A stretch of 64,000 nt of DNA from Pseudomonas kribbensis (GTDB lineage: Bacteria; Pseudomonadota; Gammaproteobacteria; Pseudomonadales; Pseudomonadaceae), in contig NZ_CP029608.1 of assembly GCF_003352185.1 (NCBI RefSeq), positions 4,030,001-4,094,000 on the forward strand, written 5' to 3'. The translations under genes were made by a program, and so were the position numbers. Below, one piece after another: positions 26,757 through 37,186 of this stretch. Each line of letters opens with the position of its first letter. Positions within the stretch are counted from its first letter, which is position 1. The notes below the pieces were generated by a model. It searched no databases, was not told where the DNA came from, and saw only the letters and a list, made by a program, of their open reading frames with translations.

Positions 26757-29153
26757 TTAATGCGTGCTAATTCTTTCCTTGGAATCGGACTCGCGTTTTT
26801 CATCCTTCGCGACAATCTCCGGAGCCACATCCGGCAAGGGCTCCGGCGCGTATTGCAGCGCAATTTGCAGGACCTCGTCAATCCATTTAACCGGTTTAAT
26901 CTGCAGATCCTGCTTGATATTGTCAGGAATCTCCTTCAGATCACGCACGTTCTCTTCCGGAATAATCACGACCTTGATTCCACCACGGTGTGCGGCGAGG
27001 AGTTTTTCCTTCAGGCCACCAATGGCAAGGACTTGACCACGCAGGGTGATCTCGCCGGTCATGGCGACATCGGCGCGCACAGGAATACCCGTCAAAGCCG
27101 ACACCAGTGCGGTGCACATGCCTACACCGGCGCTCGGACCGTCTTTCGGCGTAGCACCTTCCGGCATGTGAATGTGGGTGTCGCGCTTCTCGTGGAAGTC
27201 CAGGGGAATGCCCAGGCTCTTGGCACGGCTGCGCACAACGGTCAGGGCCGCAGTGATCGATTCGACCATTACGTCACCCAGCGAACCGGTCTTGATCAGT
27301 TGCCCTTTACCCGGCACGACGGCCGCTTCGATGGTGAGCAATTCACCGCCGACCTGAGTCCAGGCCAGGCCGGTCACCTGACCGATCTGATCCTGCTGCT
27401 CGGCCAGACCGTAGCGGAACTTGCGCACGCCAAGGAAGTGCTCCAGCAGATCAGCTGTCACTTTCACCGAGAAACGTTTTTCCAGCGCATGCTCTTTGAC
27501 TGCCTTGCGGCAGACCTTGGCAATCTGCCGCTCGAGGCCACGCACACCGGCTTCGCGGGTGTAGTAACGGATGATGTCGCGGATCGCTTCTTCGTCGAAC
27601 TCCAGCTCGCCTTTCTTCAGGCCGTTGGCGGCAATCTGTTTTGGCGACAGGTACTTGACCGCGATGTTGATCTTTTCGTCTTCGGTGTAGCCCGGCAGAC
27701 GGATCACTTCCATCCGGTCCAGCAGCGCCGGCGGAATGTTCATCGAGTTCGAGGTGCAGAGGAACATCACATCCGACAGGTCGTAATCGACTTCCAGATA
27801 GTGATCGTTGAAGTTGTGGTTCTGCTCCGGATCGAGCACTTCCAGCAACGCCGACGCCGGATCGCCACGCATGTCGCTGCCCATTTTGTCGATTTCATCG
27901 AGCAGGAACAGCGGGTTGCGGACGCCCACCTTTGTCATCTTTTGAATCAATCTTCCTGGCATCGAACCGATGTAAGTCCGACGGTGACCACGGATTTCCG
28001 CTTCGTCACGCACGCCACCGAGAGCCATGCGCACGAATTTACGGTTGGTGGCGTGGGCAATCGACTCCGCCAGCGAGGTTTTACCCACGCCTGGAGGACC
28101 GACCAGGCACAACACCGGGCCACGAATCTTTTTCACGCGCTTCTGCACGGCGAGGTACTCAAGGATGCGTTCCTTGACCTCTTCCAGGCCGTAGTGATCG
28201 GCGTCGAGAATGTCTTCGGCACGGGCCAGATCCAGGCGTACCTTGCTCTGGGCCTTCCACGGCACCTGGACCAGCCAGTCGATGTAGGAACGCACGACGG
28301 TGGCCTCGGCCGACATCGGCGACATCTGCTTGAGCTTGTTCAGCTCGGCGGTGGCCTTGGCAAGGGCATCTTTCGGCAGACCGGCAGCGTCGATGCGCTT
28401 TTTCAGGTCTTCGATTTCGTTGTGGCCTTCGTCGCTGTCGCCGAGTTCCTTCTGAATGGCCTTCATCTGCTCATTCAGGTAGTACTCGCGCTGACTGCGC
28501 TCCATTTGCTTCTTGACGCGGCCGCGGATGCGCTTTTCGACCTGCAATAGGTCGATTTCGGCGTCCAGCAGAGCCAGGACGTGCTCGACCCGGGCAGCCA
28601 GGTCGATGATTTCGAGGATTTCCTGCTTCTGCTCGATCTTCAACGCCATGTGCGCGGCCATGGTGTCGACCAGACGGCCCGGCTCATCGATGCTGTTGAG
28701 CGACGACAGGACTTCAGCCGGGACTTTCTTGCCCAGCTGAACATATTGTTCGAATTGCGACAGCAGCGTGCGCACGAAGACTTCGGACTCGCGCTCGGCG
28801 GCGTCGACTTCGTCGATCAGGGAGACTTCGGCACGGCAGTGGCCATCGACCTCGCTGAAACGCTCGACAGTACCGCGCTGCTCGCCTTCGACCAGAACCT
28901 TTACGGTGCCGTCAGGCAGCTTGAGCAGTTGCAGAACGGTGGCAATGGTACCGACGCGATACAGAGCGTCTTCTCCGGGATCGTCGTCAGCCGGGTTTCT
29001 CTGGGCCAGCAGGAGGATCTGCTTGTCGCCCGTCATCGCGGCCTCGAGGGCTTCGATGGATTTCTCGCGCCCCACGAACAGCGGGATAACCATGTGCGGA
29101 TACACAACGACATCACGCAATGGCAGGAGAGGCAATTCGATGGTGGTCTTCAT
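26757..29153 (-). CDS. lon: ATP-dependent protease La (Lon)
   Basis: 798 residues, full length. An N-terminal substrate-binding domain ([20 protein letters not shown]) is followed by a coiled region, the AAA+ module with Walker [13 protein letters not shown] (about residue 355) and Walker [12 protein letters not shown], and the C-terminal protease with the catalytic serine in [11 protein letters not shown] (about residue 675). It degrades misfolded and regulatory proteins. A terminator after clpX and a heat-shock-like promoter precede it, so it is its own transcription unit in the cluster. Confidence 0.97.
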   Translation of the reverse strand: MKTTIELPLLPLRDVVVYPHMVIPLFVGREKSIEALEAAMTGDKQILLLAQRNPADDDPGEDALYRVGTIATVLQLLKLPDGTVKVLVEGEQRGTVERFSEVDGHCRAEVSLIDEVDAAERESEVFVRTLLSQFEQYVQLGKKVPAEVLSSLNSIDEPGRLVDTMAAHMALKIEQKQEILEIIDLAARVEHVLALLDAEIDLLQVEKRIRGRVKKQMERSQREYYLNEQMKAIQKELGDSDEGHNEIEDLKKRIDAAGLPKDALAKATAELNKLKQMSPMSAEATVVRSYIDWLVQVPWKAQSKVRLDLARAEDILDADHYGLEEVKERILEYLAVQKRVKKIRGPVLCLVGPPGVGKTSLAESIAHATNRKFVRMALGGVRDEAEIRGHRRTYIGSMPGRLIQKMTKVGVRNPLFLLDEIDKMGSDMRGDPASALLEVLDPEQNHNFNDHYLEVDYDLSDVMFLCTSNSMNIPPALLDRMEVIRLPGYTEDEKINIAVKYLSPKQIAANGLKKGELEFDEEAIRDIIRYYTREAGVRGLERQIAKVCRKAVKEHALEKRFSVKVTADLLEHFLGVRKFRYGLAEQQDQIGQVTGLAWTQVGGELLTIEAAVVPGKGQLIKTGSLGDVMVESITAALTVVRSRAKSLGIPLDFHEKRDTHIHMPEGATPKDGPSAGVGMCTALVSALTGIPVRADVAMTGEITLRGQVLAIGGLKEKLLAAHRGGIKVVIIPEENVRDLKEIPDNIKQDLQIKPVKWIDEVLQIALQYAPEPLPDVAPEIVAKDEKRESDSKERISTH

Positions 29154-29211
29154 GATTTCGCCTCTACGGCGGCCATATGGCCGTAATCAGATGGAATTAA
29201 GCTTGAAACCA

Positions 29212-29240
29212 AGATGGGGGCTGCCTTGAAAAAAAACAAG
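29212..29240 (-). promoter_or_regulatory. Candidate sigma-32 heat-shock promoter of lon
   Basis: Minus strand CTTGTTT (29234-29240), a 14-base spacer, then CCCCATCT (29212-29219), a close match to the sigma-32 consensus CTTGAAA-N11-16-CCCCATNT. It ends about 59 bases before the lon ATG. lon is heat-shock controlled in E. coli, which supports the reading. Confidence 0.6.
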
Positions 29241-29266
29241 CGCAAAGCGGATGTAAAAAACGACAT

Positions 29267-29293
29267 AAAAAAAAAGAGGCCCGAAGGCCCCTT
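29267..29293 (-). terminator. Terminator after clpX
   Basis: Minus strand GGGGCC-TTCG-GGCCTC tetraloop hairpin followed by nine T residues. It lies between clpX and the lon promoter. Confidence 0.88.
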
Positions 29294-29316
29294 CTTTGTT
29301 CCGGCAGGGTGGACAC

Positions 29317-30600
29317 TTACGCGTCCGGCGCTGCCTTGGCCGTCGGCTCACTGTTTTCGTAGATATACAGTGGCTTGGACTTGCCTTCGATCACGCTTTC
29401 ATCGATCACGACTTTGCTCACCTCGGACTGCGAGGGGATTTCATACATCGTGTCGAGCAACACACCTTCGAGAATCGAACGCAGACCACGGGCACCGGTT
29501 TTACGCTCCAGGGCACGTTTGGCGACCGATTTCAGCGCGTCGGAACGGAATTCCAGATCCACGCCTTCCATCTCGAACAGCTTGGCGTACTGTTTGGTCA
29601 GGGCATTTTTCGGCTCGGTGAGAATCTGCATCAATGCAGCCTCATCCAGCTCGTCCAGCGTCGCGAGGACCGGCAGACGACCGACGAATTCCGGGATCAG
29701 ACCGAACTTGACCAGATCGTCAGGCTCGACTTCACGCAGGGACTCACCGACTTTCTTGCCTTCTTCCTTGCTGCGCACTTCTGCGTTGAAGCCGATGCCA
29801 CCTTTGGTGGAACGGTTCTGAATCACTTTCTCCAGACCGGAGAACGCACCACCGCAGATGAACAGGATGTTACGGGTGTCGACCTGCAGGAACTCCTGCT
29901 GCGGATGCTTGCGGCCACCTTGCGGCGGAACGGAAGCGACCGTGCCTTCGATCAACTTGAGCAAGGCCTGCTGCACGCCTTCGCCGGAAACGTCCCGGGT
30001 GATCGACGGGTTGTCGGACTTGCGCGAAATCTTGTCGATTTCATCGATGTAGACAATGCCCATCTGGGCCTTTTCCACGTCGTAATCGCACTTCTGCAGC
30101 AACTTCTGAATGATGTTCTCGACGTCTTCACCCACGTAACCCGCCTCGGTGAGGGTGGTTGCGTCGGCGATGGTGAACGGAACGTTCAGCAAGCGGGCCA
30201 GGGTTTCGGCCAGCAGGGTTTTACCGGAGCCTGTCGGGCCGATCAGCAGGATGTTGCTCTTGCCGAGTTCGACGTCGTCAGCCTTTTTGTCACGCTGGTT
30301 CAGACGCTTGTAGTGGTTGTACACCGCTACCGCGAGAACCTTCTTCGCACGCTCCTGACCAATGACGTACTGGTCAAGGATGCCGCTGATTTCTTTAGGC
30401 GAAGGCAATTTATGCGCGCTGCTTTCGGCCTGTGCTTCCTGCACCTCCTCGCGGATGATGTCGTTGCACAGGTCGACGCACTCGTCGCAGATAAAGACCG
30501 AGGGGCCGGCAATCAATTTGCGCACTTCATGCTGGCTTTTGCCACAGAAGGAGCAATAGAGCAGCTTGCCGTTGTCCTCGCCGTTGCGGGTGTCAGTCAT
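29317..30600 (-). CDS. clpX: ClpX, ATPase subunit of ClpXP protease
   Basis: 427 residues from ATG 30600. The N-terminal zinc-binding domain has [11 protein letters not shown] and [10 protein letters not shown]; the AAA+ Walker A is [17 protein letters not shown] and Walker B is [11 protein letters not shown]. The family pore loop and the [11 protein letters not shown] sensor-2 segment are visible. It unfolds tagged substrates (for example SsrA-tagged chains) and feeds them to ClpP. It is encoded directly after clpP. Confidence 0.97.
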   Translation of the reverse strand: MTDTRNGEDNGKLLYCSFCGKSQHEVRKLIAGPSVFICDECVDLCNDIIREEVQEAQAESSAHKLPSPKEISGILDQYVIGQERAKKVLAVAVYNHYKRLNQRDKKADDVELGKSNILLIGPTGSGKTLLAETLARLLNVPFTIADATTLTEAGYVGEDVENIIQKLLQKCDYDVEKAQMGIVYIDEIDKISRKSDNPSITRDVSGEGVQQALLKLIEGTVASVPPQGGRKHPQQEFLQVDTRNILFICGGAFSGLEKVIQNRSTKGGIGFNAEVRSKEEGKKVGESLREVEPDDLVKFGLIPEFVGRLPVLATLDELDEAALMQILTEPKNALTKQYAKLFEMEGVDLEFRSDALKSVAKRALERKTGARGLRSILEGVLLDTMYEIPSQSEVSKVVIDESVIEGKSKPLYIYENSEPTAKAAPDA

Positions 30601-30712
30601 TCGTTCGATCCAAATCCGATAGGCTTGCAACACAAGATGAAGGCTATTGCGGGCTTTTTCAAGCCCGCCACTGATCGGACCAGCCGATCAGGCCTGTTTT
30701 GAGCTGCTTATT

Positions 30713-31348
30713 TTAAGCTGGACGCTGGTTGATCACTTCGTCGATCAAGCCGTATTCCTTCGCAGCTTCTGCACTCATGAAGTTGTCGCGGTTGGTATCG
30801 CGCTCGATTTCTTCCAGAGTGCGACCGCTGTGCTTGGCCATCAGCGTGTTCAGACGCTCGCGGATGAAGAGGATTTCCTTGGCGTGAATTTCGATATCCG
30901 ACGCCTGGCCCTGGAAACCGCCCAGTGGCTGGTGAATCATCACTCGCGAGTTCGGCAGGCAGTAGCGCTTGCCCGGTGCACCTGCGGTCAGCAGGAATGC
31001 GCCCATGCTGCAGGCCTGACCGATGCAGGTGGTCGACACGTTTGGCTTGATGAACTGCATGGTGTCGTAGATCGACATGCCTGCAGTGACCGAGCCGCCC
31101 GGGGAGTTGATGTAAAGATGGATGTCCTTGTCCGGGTTTTCCGCTTCAAGGAACAGCAATTGCGCGCAGATCAGGTTGGCCATGTAGTCCTCTACCGGAC
31201 CCACCAGAAAGATCACTCGCTCCTTGAGAAGACGCGAGTAGATGTCATAGGCGCGCTCGCCACGAGCAGATTGCTCGACAACCATCGGGACCAGGCCGCC
31301 GGCGGCCTGGATATCAGAGTTCTGCTGAATATAGGAATTACGGAACAT
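30713..31348 (-). CDS. clpP: ClpP, proteolytic subunit of ClpXP/ClpAP
   Basis: 211 residues. The catalytic serine is in [13 protein letters not shown], the histidine in [10 protein letters not shown], and the aspartate follows in the [11 protein letters not shown] segment. [20 protein letters not shown] marks the oligomer face. It forms a 14-subunit chamber with ClpX. The N-terminal extension before this is short, as in processed ClpP precursors. It is downstream of tig with a hairpin between them. Confidence 0.97.
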   Translation of the reverse strand: MFRNSYIQQNSDIQAAGGLVPMVVEQSARGERAYDIYSRLLKERVIFLVGPVEDYMANLICAQLLFLEAENPDKDIHLYINSPGGSVTAGMSIYDTMQFIKPNVSTTCIGQACSMGAFLLTAGAPGKRYCLPNSRVMIHQPLGGFQGQASDIEIHAKEILFIRERLNTLMAKHSGRTLEEIERDTNRDNFMSAEAAKEYGLIDEVINQRPA

Positions 31349-31387
31349 GCTCTGCAGTCACTCCCAAATAGTCATGTCTTGAATACG

Positions 31388-31415
31388 CATAAGCCAGCTC
31401 GAAGGCTGGCTTATG
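31388..31415. terminator. Hairpin between tig and clpP
   Basis: Perfect 11-base arms CATAAGCCAGC / GCTGGCTTATG with a 6-base loop. There is no T-run, so it may be an attenuator or an RNA-processing hairpin, not a full stop signal. Confidence 0.5.
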
Positions 31416-31440
31416 GTGTGTGCTTCTAACGCAGAAACAA

Positions 31441-32751
31441 TCAGTCGGCTTTTGGAGCTTCTACCGGCTTGACCGCTTCTTCGTAAGAGACCGATTTGTC
31501 GGTCACGCTAGCTTTCTGCAGAACAGTATCCACAACTTGTTCTTCCAGCACAACCGAACGGACTTCGTTCAGTTGCTGCTCGTTCTTGTAGTACCAGGAC
31601 ACAACCTGCTCAGGCTCTTGGTAAGCCGAAGCCATTTCCTGAATCATTTCGCGAACGCGGGCTTCGTCTGGCTTCAGGTCGAATTGCTTGACCACTTCAG
31701 CCACGATCAGACCCAGGACAACGCGGCGCTTGGCTTGCTCTTCGAACAGCTCGGCCGGCAGTTGGTCAGGCTTGATGTTGCCGCCGAACTGCTGAACAGC
31801 CTGCACGCGCAGACGGTCAACTTCGTTGGACAGCAGAGCCTTTGGCACTTCGATCGGGTTGGTGGCCAGCAGACCGTCCATTACCTGATTCTTGACCTTG
31901 GATTTGATCGCCTGGCGCAGTTCACGCTCCATGTTCTTGCGAACTTCGGTGCGGAAACCGTCGATGCCGCTTTCCTTGATGCCGAACTGGGCGAAGAACT
32001 CTTCGTTCAGCTCAGGCAGTTTTGGCTCGGAAACGGTGTTGACGGTCACGGTGAACTCGGCGGTTTTGCCAGCCAGGTCCAGGTTCTGATAGTCCTCTGG
32101 GAAGGTCAGGTTCAGAACGCGCTCTTCGCCGGCTTTGGCGCCAACCAGGCCTTCTTCGAAGCCAGGGATCATGCGGCCGGAACCCAGCACCAGCTGAGTG
32201 CCCTTGGCGGAACCGCCAGCGAACACTTCGCCGTCAACCTTGCCAACGAAATCGATGTTCAGCTGGTCTTCGTTCTGGGCAGCGCGATCGGCCACTTCAA
32301 AACGGGTGTTCTGCTTGCGCAGGATGTCCAGCATCTTGTCCAGATCGGCGTCAGCCACTTCAGCGCTCAGACGCTCAACGGTGATGCCTTCGAAACCGGC
32401 AACGGTGAACTCAGGGAACACTTCGAATACGGCTACGTATTCCAGGTCCTTGCCAGCTTCGAGCGACTTAGGCTCGATCGACGGCGAACCGGCCGGGTTC
32501 AGCTTCTGCTCAACCACAGCTTCGTAGAAAGAGGACTGGATCACGTCGCCGATCGCTTCCTGACGCGCATCAGCACCAAAACGGCGCTTGATTTCGCTCA
32601 TAGGCACTTTGCCTGGACGGAAGCCAGCAATCTTGGCCTTCTGGGCAGTCTGCTGCAGACGCTTGTTGACCTGAGTCTCGATGCGCTCAGCCGGCACGGT
32701 GATGCTCATGCGGCGCTCAAGAGCAGTAGTATTTTCAACAGAAACTTGCAT
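31441..32751 (-). CDS. tig: Trigger factor
   Basis: 436 residues from ATG 32751 with GAGGA upstream. The N-terminal ribosome-binding motif region is intact ([13 protein letters not shown], the GFRxGKxP signature), a central FKBP-like prolyl isomerase domain follows (about 150-245), and the C-terminal chaperone arms complete it. It holds nascent chains at the ribosome exit. It is the first gene of the tig-clpPX-lon block. Confidence 0.97.
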   Translation of the reverse strand: MQVSVENTTALERRMSITVPAERIETQVNKRLQQTAQKAKIAGFRPGKVPMSEIKRRFGADARQEAIGDVIQSSFYEAVVEQKLNPAGSPSIEPKSLEAGKDLEYVAVFEVFPEFTVAGFEGITVERLSAEVADADLDKMLDILRKQNTRFEVADRAAQNEDQLNIDFVGKVDGEVFAGGSAKGTQLVLGSGRMIPGFEEGLVGAKAGEERVLNLTFPEDYQNLDLAGKTAEFTVTVNTVSEPKLPELNEEFFAQFGIKESGIDGFRTEVRKNMERELRQAIKSKVKNQVMDGLLATNPIEVPKALLSNEVDRLRVQAVQQFGGNIKPDQLPAELFEEQAKRRVVLGLIVAEVVKQFDLKPDEARVREMIQEMASAYQEPEQVVSWYYKNEQQLNEVRSVVLEEQVVDTVLQKASVTDKSVSYEEAVKPVEAPKAD

Positions 32752-32812
32752 GGATATTCCTCGTTGCACAGACGTTAGCCGGCCGTTTCCGACCCAAGAA
32801 TCAAGGGCAAGC

Positions 32813-32841
32813 ATTCTAGTAGGTCAAACTCAAGAAGTCAC
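32813..32841 (-). promoter_or_regulatory. Candidate tig promoter
   Basis: Minus strand GTGACT (32836-32841), exactly 17 bases, then TAGAAT (32813-32818). The -10 matches five of six bases and the -35 four of six. The start would give a leader of about 55 bases. Confidence 0.5.
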
Positions 32842-33104
32842 CCTACTGAAAACGGGTAAAAAAACAGCAGGCAAATTGAAGGCGGGGACAAACGGTTGCG
32901 CCTCGCCCTGTTAGCAAATACAGCCAATCAAGCCAGGGCTCTGCGCCAACCTCTTCTATATATAGAGGCGGTTGAATCATCTCCCTGACAGCCAGCCCTG
33001 CATGGAAGGCTGGCGGGCAGCGCGGCATCATCGAGCAACATTGATACGACGAAGCGCCCTGCCCTGCGACCCGAAACCGGCAGTCGCCGAAAACTCGAAT
33101 TCCT
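32842..33104. other. Intergenic region between the tRNA array and tig
   Basis: I see no gene here. It holds the AT-rich stretch TATATATAGA (about 32955-32966) inside a partial dyad (CTCTTCTATATATAGAGGC), which might carry a second promoter; no good -35 partner is visible. Confidence 0.4.
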
Positions 33105-33144
33105 AAAACAAAAAAGGCGCCAGACTGTTAAATCTGGCGCCTTT
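33105..33144 (-). terminator. Terminator at the end of the tRNA array
   Basis: 12-base arms AAAGGCGCCAGA / TCTGGCGCCTTT with an 8-base loop, followed on the minus strand by a T-rich run. It is part of a 125-base duplicated unit (see 33408-33532). Confidence 0.88.
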
Positions 33145-33151
33145 CGAAATA

Positions 33152-33227
33152 TGGGGTGGACGATGGGGATCGAACCCACGACAACGGGAGTCACAATCCC
33201 GTGCTCTACCAACTGAGCTACGCCCAC
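33152..33227 (-). tRNA. tRNA-His (GUG), promoter-distal copy
   Basis: Full cloverleaf with D-arm GCTCAGTTGGTAGAGC, anticodon loop TTGTGAC (GTG), T-arm GGGTTCGATCC and encoded CCA. The extra G at -1 typical of tRNA-His is present at 33228. Identical to the copy at 33447-33522. Confidence 0.97.
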
Positions 33228-33303
33228 CATATTGCGTGCCAAAGAAGCCAAACAACTTCTTTGTAGAACTTCACCCTACCAACGGCATGAATGAAGCTTT
33301 GAT

Positions 33304-33388
33304 TGGTGCGGATGAAGAGACTCGAACTCTTACGCCTCGCGGCGCTGGAACCTAAATCCAGTGTGTCTACCAATTCCACCACATCCGC
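33304..33388 (-). tRNA. tRNA-Leu (UAG)
   Basis: 85 bases with a class II long variable arm, acceptor GCGGATG, anticodon loop TTTAGGT in the stem CTGGA/TCCAG, T-loop TTCGAGT and encoded CCA. It lies between the two tRNA-His copies. Confidence 0.96.
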
Positions 33389-33407
33389 GGATGAAGCTTT
33401 TTAAAGC

Positions 33408-33439
33408 AAAGGCGCCAGACTGTTACATCTGGCGCCTTT
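33408..33439 (-). terminator. Duplicated hairpin inside the tRNA array
   Basis: Same 12-base arms as the distal terminator at 33113-33144, but the following minus-strand sequence (GCTTTAAAAAGC) lacks a proper T-run. It may be leaky, letting tRNA-Leu and the second tRNA-His be transcribed. Confidence 0.6.
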
Positions 33440-33446
33440 CGAAATA

Positions 33447-33522
33447 TGGGGTGGACGATGGGGATCGAACCCACGACAACGGGAGTCACAATCCCGTGCT
33501 CTACCAACTGAGCTACGCCCAC
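33447..33522 (-). tRNA. tRNA-His (GUG), promoter-proximal copy
   Basis: Identical over 76 bases to the tRNA-His at 33152-33227, including anticodon GTG, flanking -1 G and CCA. Confidence 0.97.
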
Positions 33523-33554
33523 CATATCGCGTTACTTGTGCCAAAGCTGCCTAA

Positions 33555-33631
33555 TGGCGCACCCGGCAGGACTCGAACCTGCGACCATCCGCTTAGAAGG
33601 CGGATGCTCTATCCAGCTGAGCTACGGGCGC
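33555..33631 (-). tRNA. tRNA-Arg (UCU)
   Basis: 77 bases: acceptor GCGCCCG, D-arm GCTCAGCTGGATAGAGC, anticodon loop TTCTAAG (TCT), T-arm CAGGTTCGAGTCCTG and encoded CCA. It is the first tRNA of the array. Confidence 0.96.
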
Positions 33632-33745
33632 CTTGTTAGCTGTACCCTTGGAGGACTACAAACTAAGTGCTTTCCAGTCTCGCAAAACCTTGATTTCGCT
33701 CGACCTTCTTAACCAGTGCTAGGCTGTGCCCGACAAGTGCGACGA

Positions 33746-33774
33746 ATAGTATAGAGCGACCTGCAGGTCGTCAA
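33746..33774 (-). promoter_or_regulatory. Promoter of the tRNA array
   Basis: Minus strand TTGACG (33769-33774), 17-base spacer, TACTAT (33746-33751), then a GC-rich discriminator (TCGTCGC) of the kind found at stringently controlled tRNA/rRNA promoters. It is about 110 bases upstream of tRNA-Arg. Confidence 0.65.
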
Positions 33775-33905
33775 ATCCTTTTTGAAAAAAATTCATTTAA
33801 TTAAAGGGCTTAGGGGAATTTGCTGACCAAGCGCCTTTGCCCTCACCGTTTGACATGCGAGAATGCGTTCTCTTTTTTTCCCCTCTCGATGGTTAATCAC
33901 GCGCA

Positions 33906-34760
33906 ATGACTGCACAACTAATCGACGGCAAATCAATCGCCGCCAGCCTGCGCCAGCAGATCGCCCAACGGGTAGCCGAACGTCGCGAGCAAGGCTTGCG
34001 CACTCCCGGCCTCGCGGTGATCCTGGTCGGCAGCGATCCTGCCTCTCAGGTTTATGTCTCGCACAAGCGTAAAGACTGTGAAGAGGTCGGCTTCCTCTCC
34101 CAAGCCTACGACCTGCCTTCCGAAACCACTCAGGAAGCACTGACCGATCTGATCGATCGACTGAACGACGACCCGGCAATCGACGGCGTTCTGCTTCAAC
34201 TTCCTCTGCCTGAGCACCTGGACGCGTCCAAACTGCTGGAACGCATCCGCCCGGACAAGGACGTCGACGGTTTCCATCCTTATAACGTCGGTCGCCTGGC
34301 CCAGCGCATTCCGCTGCTGCGTCCGTGCACGCCGAAAGGCATCATGACCCTGCTGGAAAGCACCGGTGTCGATCTGTACGGTATGGATGCAGTGGTCGTC
34401 GGCGCTTCCAACATCGTCGGTCGCCCGATGGCCATGGAGCTGCTGCTGGCCGGCTGCACCGTGACCGTGACCCACCGCTTCACCAAGGACCTGGCCGGCC
34501 ACGTCGGCCGCGCCGACCTGGTGGTGGTTGCCGCCGGCAAGCCGGGCCTGGTCAAGGGGGAGTGGATCAAGGAAGGCGCGATCGTGATCGACGTCGGCAT
34601 CAACCGGCAGGACGACGGCAAACTGGTCGGTGACGTTGTGTACGAAACCGCCCTGCCCCGCGCCGGCTGGATCACACCAGTACCGGGCGGCGTCGGCCCG
34701 ATGACCCGTGCCTGTCTGCTGGAAAACACCCTCTACGCGGCAGAAACCCTGCACGCTTAA
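33906..34760 (+). CDS. folD: Methylenetetrahydrofolate dehydrogenase / cyclohydrolase
   Basis: 284 residues. Signature segments are [14 protein letters not shown] with the catalytic lysine, [25 protein letters not shown] and the NADP loop [15 protein letters not shown]. It interconverts 5,10-methylene- and 10-formyl-tetrahydrofolate for purine and Met-tRNA formylation. It stands next to the tRNA array, as in other Pseudomonas genomes, and is followed by a strong terminator. Confidence 0.97.
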   Translation: MTAQLIDGKSIAASLRQQIAQRVAERREQGLRTPGLAVILVGSDPASQVYVSHKRKDCEEVGFLSQAYDLPSETTQEALTDLIDRLNDDPAIDGVLLQLPLPEHLDASKLLERIRPDKDVDGFHPYNVGRLAQRIPLLRPCTPKGIMTLLESTGVDLYGMDAVVVGASNIVGRPMAMELLLAGCTVTVTHRFTKDLAGHVGRADLVVVAAGKPGLVKGEWIKEGAIVIDVGINRQDDGKLVGDVVYETALPRAGWITPVPGGVGPMTRACLLENTLYAAETLHA

Positions 34761-34782
34761 AGCGCTTTTTCCGCTCCAGAAG

Positions 34783-34807
34783 AACCCCGCCCCGTGCGGG
34801 GTTTTTC
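34783..34807 (+). terminator. Terminator of folD
   Basis: Stem AACCCCGC / GCGGGGTT with a 5-base loop and a T-run. Confidence 0.9.
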
Positions 34808-34987
34808 GTATCCTCGAAAAAACCTTTACCGTTCGCCGGAAACCCCTATTTTTACAGGGCTTTTCACGACTTTTTCATGCCCTTCAAACAACCATCGACA
34901 GATCTTCAGCCATACTCCTAGAATGCGTCGTTTTACGACACAGTCCGTTACAAAAACGGCATTTCCAACCTTCATGAGTTCGCCCGC

Positions 34988-35926
34988 GTGAATATTCGTC
35001 TGTCCATCCTGAGCCTGGTTTTTGCATTTTCAGGCACGCTCCTCACGCCAACGGTCAACGCCGCCGAAACCACCGCTGCCCCACGAGACGCTTCACAGTT
35101 GAAGATTGCCTCCGGCAGCGCCCTGCTGATGGATCTGCAGACCAACAAAGTCATCTACTCCAGCAATCCGGACGTGATCGTGCCGATCGCTTCCGTCAGC
35201 AAGTTGATGACCGGCCTGGTCGTGGTTGAAGCCCACCAGAACATGGACGAATGGATTGACGTCGACATCAGCCACACTCCGGAAATGAAAGGCGTGTTTT
35301 CCCGGGTCAAACTGCGCAGCGAACTGCCGCGCCGGGAGATGCTGCTGATCGCTTTGATGTCCTCGGAAAACCGCGCCGCCGCCAGTCTCGCCCATCACTA
35401 TCCGGGCGGTTATGCAGCCTTCATCGCGGCGATGAACGCCAAGGCCAAGGCGCTGGGCATGACCAGCACCCACTTTGTGGAACCGACAGGCCTGTCGGAG
35501 CGCAACGTTTCCACCGCGCGCGACCTGAGCAAGTTGCTGATGGCTGCGCAAAAGCATCCGATCCTGACCGAACTTACCACCACCAAGGAAAAGACCGTCT
35601 CGTTCCGCAAACCCAATTACACCCTGGGTTTCCGTAACACCGACCACCTGGTGAACAAGGCCGACTGGGACATCAAGATTACCAAGACCGGCTTCACCAA
35701 TCCGGCCGGCCATTGCCTGGTGCTCGTGACCCGGATGAGCAACCGCCCGGTTGCCCTGGTGATTCTCGACGCGTTCGGCAAGTACACCCACTTCGCCGAT
35801 GCCAGCCGCATCCGCAGCTGGGTGGAAACTGGTCGGAGCACCAACGTTCCGGCAGTGGCCCAGCAATACAAGGCCGAGAAAAACCTCAAGGGTCGCCAGA
35901 GCGGCGTGGTCGAAGCGTCCAAGTAA
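34988..35926 (+). CDS. pbpG: D-alanyl-D-alanine endopeptidase (PBP7-like)
   Basis: 312 residues from GTG 34988. A signal peptide ([21 protein letters not shown]) is followed by the S11 peptidase domain with SVSK (serine nucleophile), SSEN and KTG motifs. PBP7 cleaves D-Ala-meso-DAP cross-links and helps remodel peptidoglycan in the periplasm. The lysine-rich C-terminus ([10 protein letters not shown]) could bring it to the membrane. It is monocistronic with a terminator after it. Confidence 0.93.
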   Translation: MNIRLSILSLVFAFSGTLLTPTVNAAETTAAPRDASQLKIASGSALLMDLQTNKVIYSSNPDVIVPIASVSKLMTGLVVVEAHQNMDEWIDVDISHTPEMKGVFSRVKLRSELPRREMLLIALMSSENRAAASLAHHYPGGYAAFIAAMNAKAKALGMTSTHFVEPTGLSERNVSTARDLSKLLMAAQKHPILTELTTTKEKTVSFRKPNYTLGFRNTDHLVNKADWDIKITKTGFTNPAGHCLVLVTRMSNRPVALVILDAFGKYTHFADASRIRSWVETGRSTNVPAVAQQYKAEKNLKGRQSGVVEASK

Positions 35927-35943
35927 ATCGCGACACAAGAAAA

Positions 35944-35968
35944 AGCCCCGAATATTCGGGGCTTTTTT
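35944..35968. terminator. Terminator between pbpG and the small acidic gene
   Basis: Stem AGCCCCGAA / TTCGGGGCT with a 2-base loop, A-run before and T-run after; it can act in both directions. Confidence 0.92.
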
Positions 35969-35979
35969 CGTCTGCCGGT

Positions 35980-36186
35980 TCAGTCGTTGGGCAGCGGCAT
36001 CTGGTCATCATCGGGAATGCCGTCGCCAGCACTGGGATCGCGCCGATGTTCCGGGGGTACTACCGCAGGACGCGCCAATGGATCGCGCAGCGGACTGTCC
36101 GGATCCAGCACTGGATCAACGTCCGGCTCCGGCGTGGTCGGCACGCTGTCCGGTTTATGGTCGTCGAAGCTCGAATCGGTACTCAT
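35980..36186 (-). CDS. Small acidic proline-rich protein (68 residues)
   Basis: 68 residues from ATG 36186 with AGAGGT upstream. It is rich in aspartate and proline (DVDPVLDPDSPLRDPLARPA) and has no signal peptide or membrane segment, so it is probably a disordered cytoplasmic protein. The composition is unlike an accidental frame, and it is enclosed between a terminator and the lipoprotein gene. Function unknown. Confidence 0.65.
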   Translation of the reverse strand: MSTDSSFDDHKPDSVPTTPEPDVDPVLDPDSPLRDPLARPAVVPPEHRRDPSAGDGIPDDDQMPLPND

Positions 36187-36283
36187 ACGCACCTCTCGTT
36201 CGGGTAATCACCCGAAAAAACCGGGCGTTACCCTTAAGAGCGTAGCTGCGCGCCAGGGTGCCCGTCAGGAGACGGACGGAACC

Positions 36284-36955
36284 TCACTTCGCTTCCAGAG
36301 CCTTGCGCGCCTGCGCCGCCTCGCGTTCCTGGCCAGCCTGCGCCAGCTCATCAGCGGCTTTCAGCCAACGCTGGCGATCGACCGCTGCCGGGAGCTGCGA
36401 AGGCTTCTGAATCAATACCGCCCAGCCACCCGACTTCTCGAGCGCCGACTCGAAAGAACTGAAACTCATCAGTTCACGACGATTCATCCCCGCGCGCAAA
36501 AGAACCTTCTGCTTCTTGCGGTCATAGCCGGAAAGGATTGCGTACCGCGGCTCGGCCCAGAACGCCGATCCTTCGCTGAAACGCACCATTACCGGGTAAC
36601 CCGCCGCCACCTGGGTCAGCAGCGCCGGCAAACGGGCATCTACCGGGTACACGACCATGCCGTATTCGCGGGCCAGGTTCTGCATATTCTGCTGAAGCTT
36701 GTCCTCGGCGCCCGGCAGGTGCAGTGGTTTTTCCAGCAACCCCGGGGTGATCACGATGCCTTGCTGCGACAGCAGACTGGCCAACACCTGCGGCCCGCTC
36801 TGATTGGCTTCGCCCCGATAGAAGGTGCCACTGAGCTCGACCCGCTCCGGCAGGCGCTGGACTTCCGGCGCCACACTGCCCGCACACCCCACCAAAGCTG
36901 TCACGCAACCGGCCACCAGCAGTGCCATGCGAATCCGGGAAAATAGCTGCACCAT
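36284..36955 (-). CDS. C39-peptidase-like lipoprotein without catalytic residues
   Basis: 223 residues from ATG 36955, with AAGAGAG upstream. A lipobox LVGC puts the lipid on C24. The body resembles PA2778-type C39 peptidases: LPERVELSGTF, NQSGPQVLASLLSQQGI, VDARLPALLTQVAAGYPVMV, RYAILSGYDRKKQKVLLRAG. In active members the first motif reads QCGP and the later one HYA; here they are QSGP (S53) and RYA (R137), so both the cysteine and the histidine are gone. The C-terminus is a short TPR-like helix pair. It is likely a non-proteolytic binding protein. Confidence 0.75.
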   Translation of the reverse strand: MVQLFSRIRMALLVAGCVTALVGCAGSVAPEVQRLPERVELSGTFYRGEANQSGPQVLASLLSQQGIVITPGLLEKPLHLPGAEDKLQQNMQNLAREYGMVVYPVDARLPALLTQVAAGYPVMVRFSEGSAFWAEPRYAILSGYDRKKQKVLLRAGMNRRELMSFSSFESALEKSGGWAVLIQKPSQLPAAVDRQRWLKAADELAQAGQEREAAQARKALEAK

Positions 36956-37186
36956 CGTCACTCTCTTGATCAGTTACCGGTCATCGTGTTCCGGCTTGGT
37001 CGAGGATCATAGGACGGCGCAACGCTGCGGTATAGCCCAAAGGGGCAGATGCATCGGCTGCATAGAGCGAAGTGATTGGTCACCACCGACCTTTGGTCAA
37101 TAGCCTGAAACACGCCAGCGACTAGACTGTCACTCGAAAGACAGCAAAAGAGTGAGCGCCCGACGCAGGGCAAAGAGGAGGCACCG

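Larger units (their letters stand above)
33113..33532. repeat. 125-base direct duplication of tRNA-His plus terminator
   Basis: 33113-33237 and 33408-33532 are the same length and differ at only two bases that I can see (33131/33426 and 33233/33528). The unit contains hairpin, spacer and tRNA-His; tRNA-Leu lies in between. Confidence 0.9.

Noticed and set aside
26760..28550. 596-codon open frame on the plus strand opposite lon
   Set aside because: It is antisense to a clear Lon protein; long open frames opposite GC-rich genes arise from codon bias.
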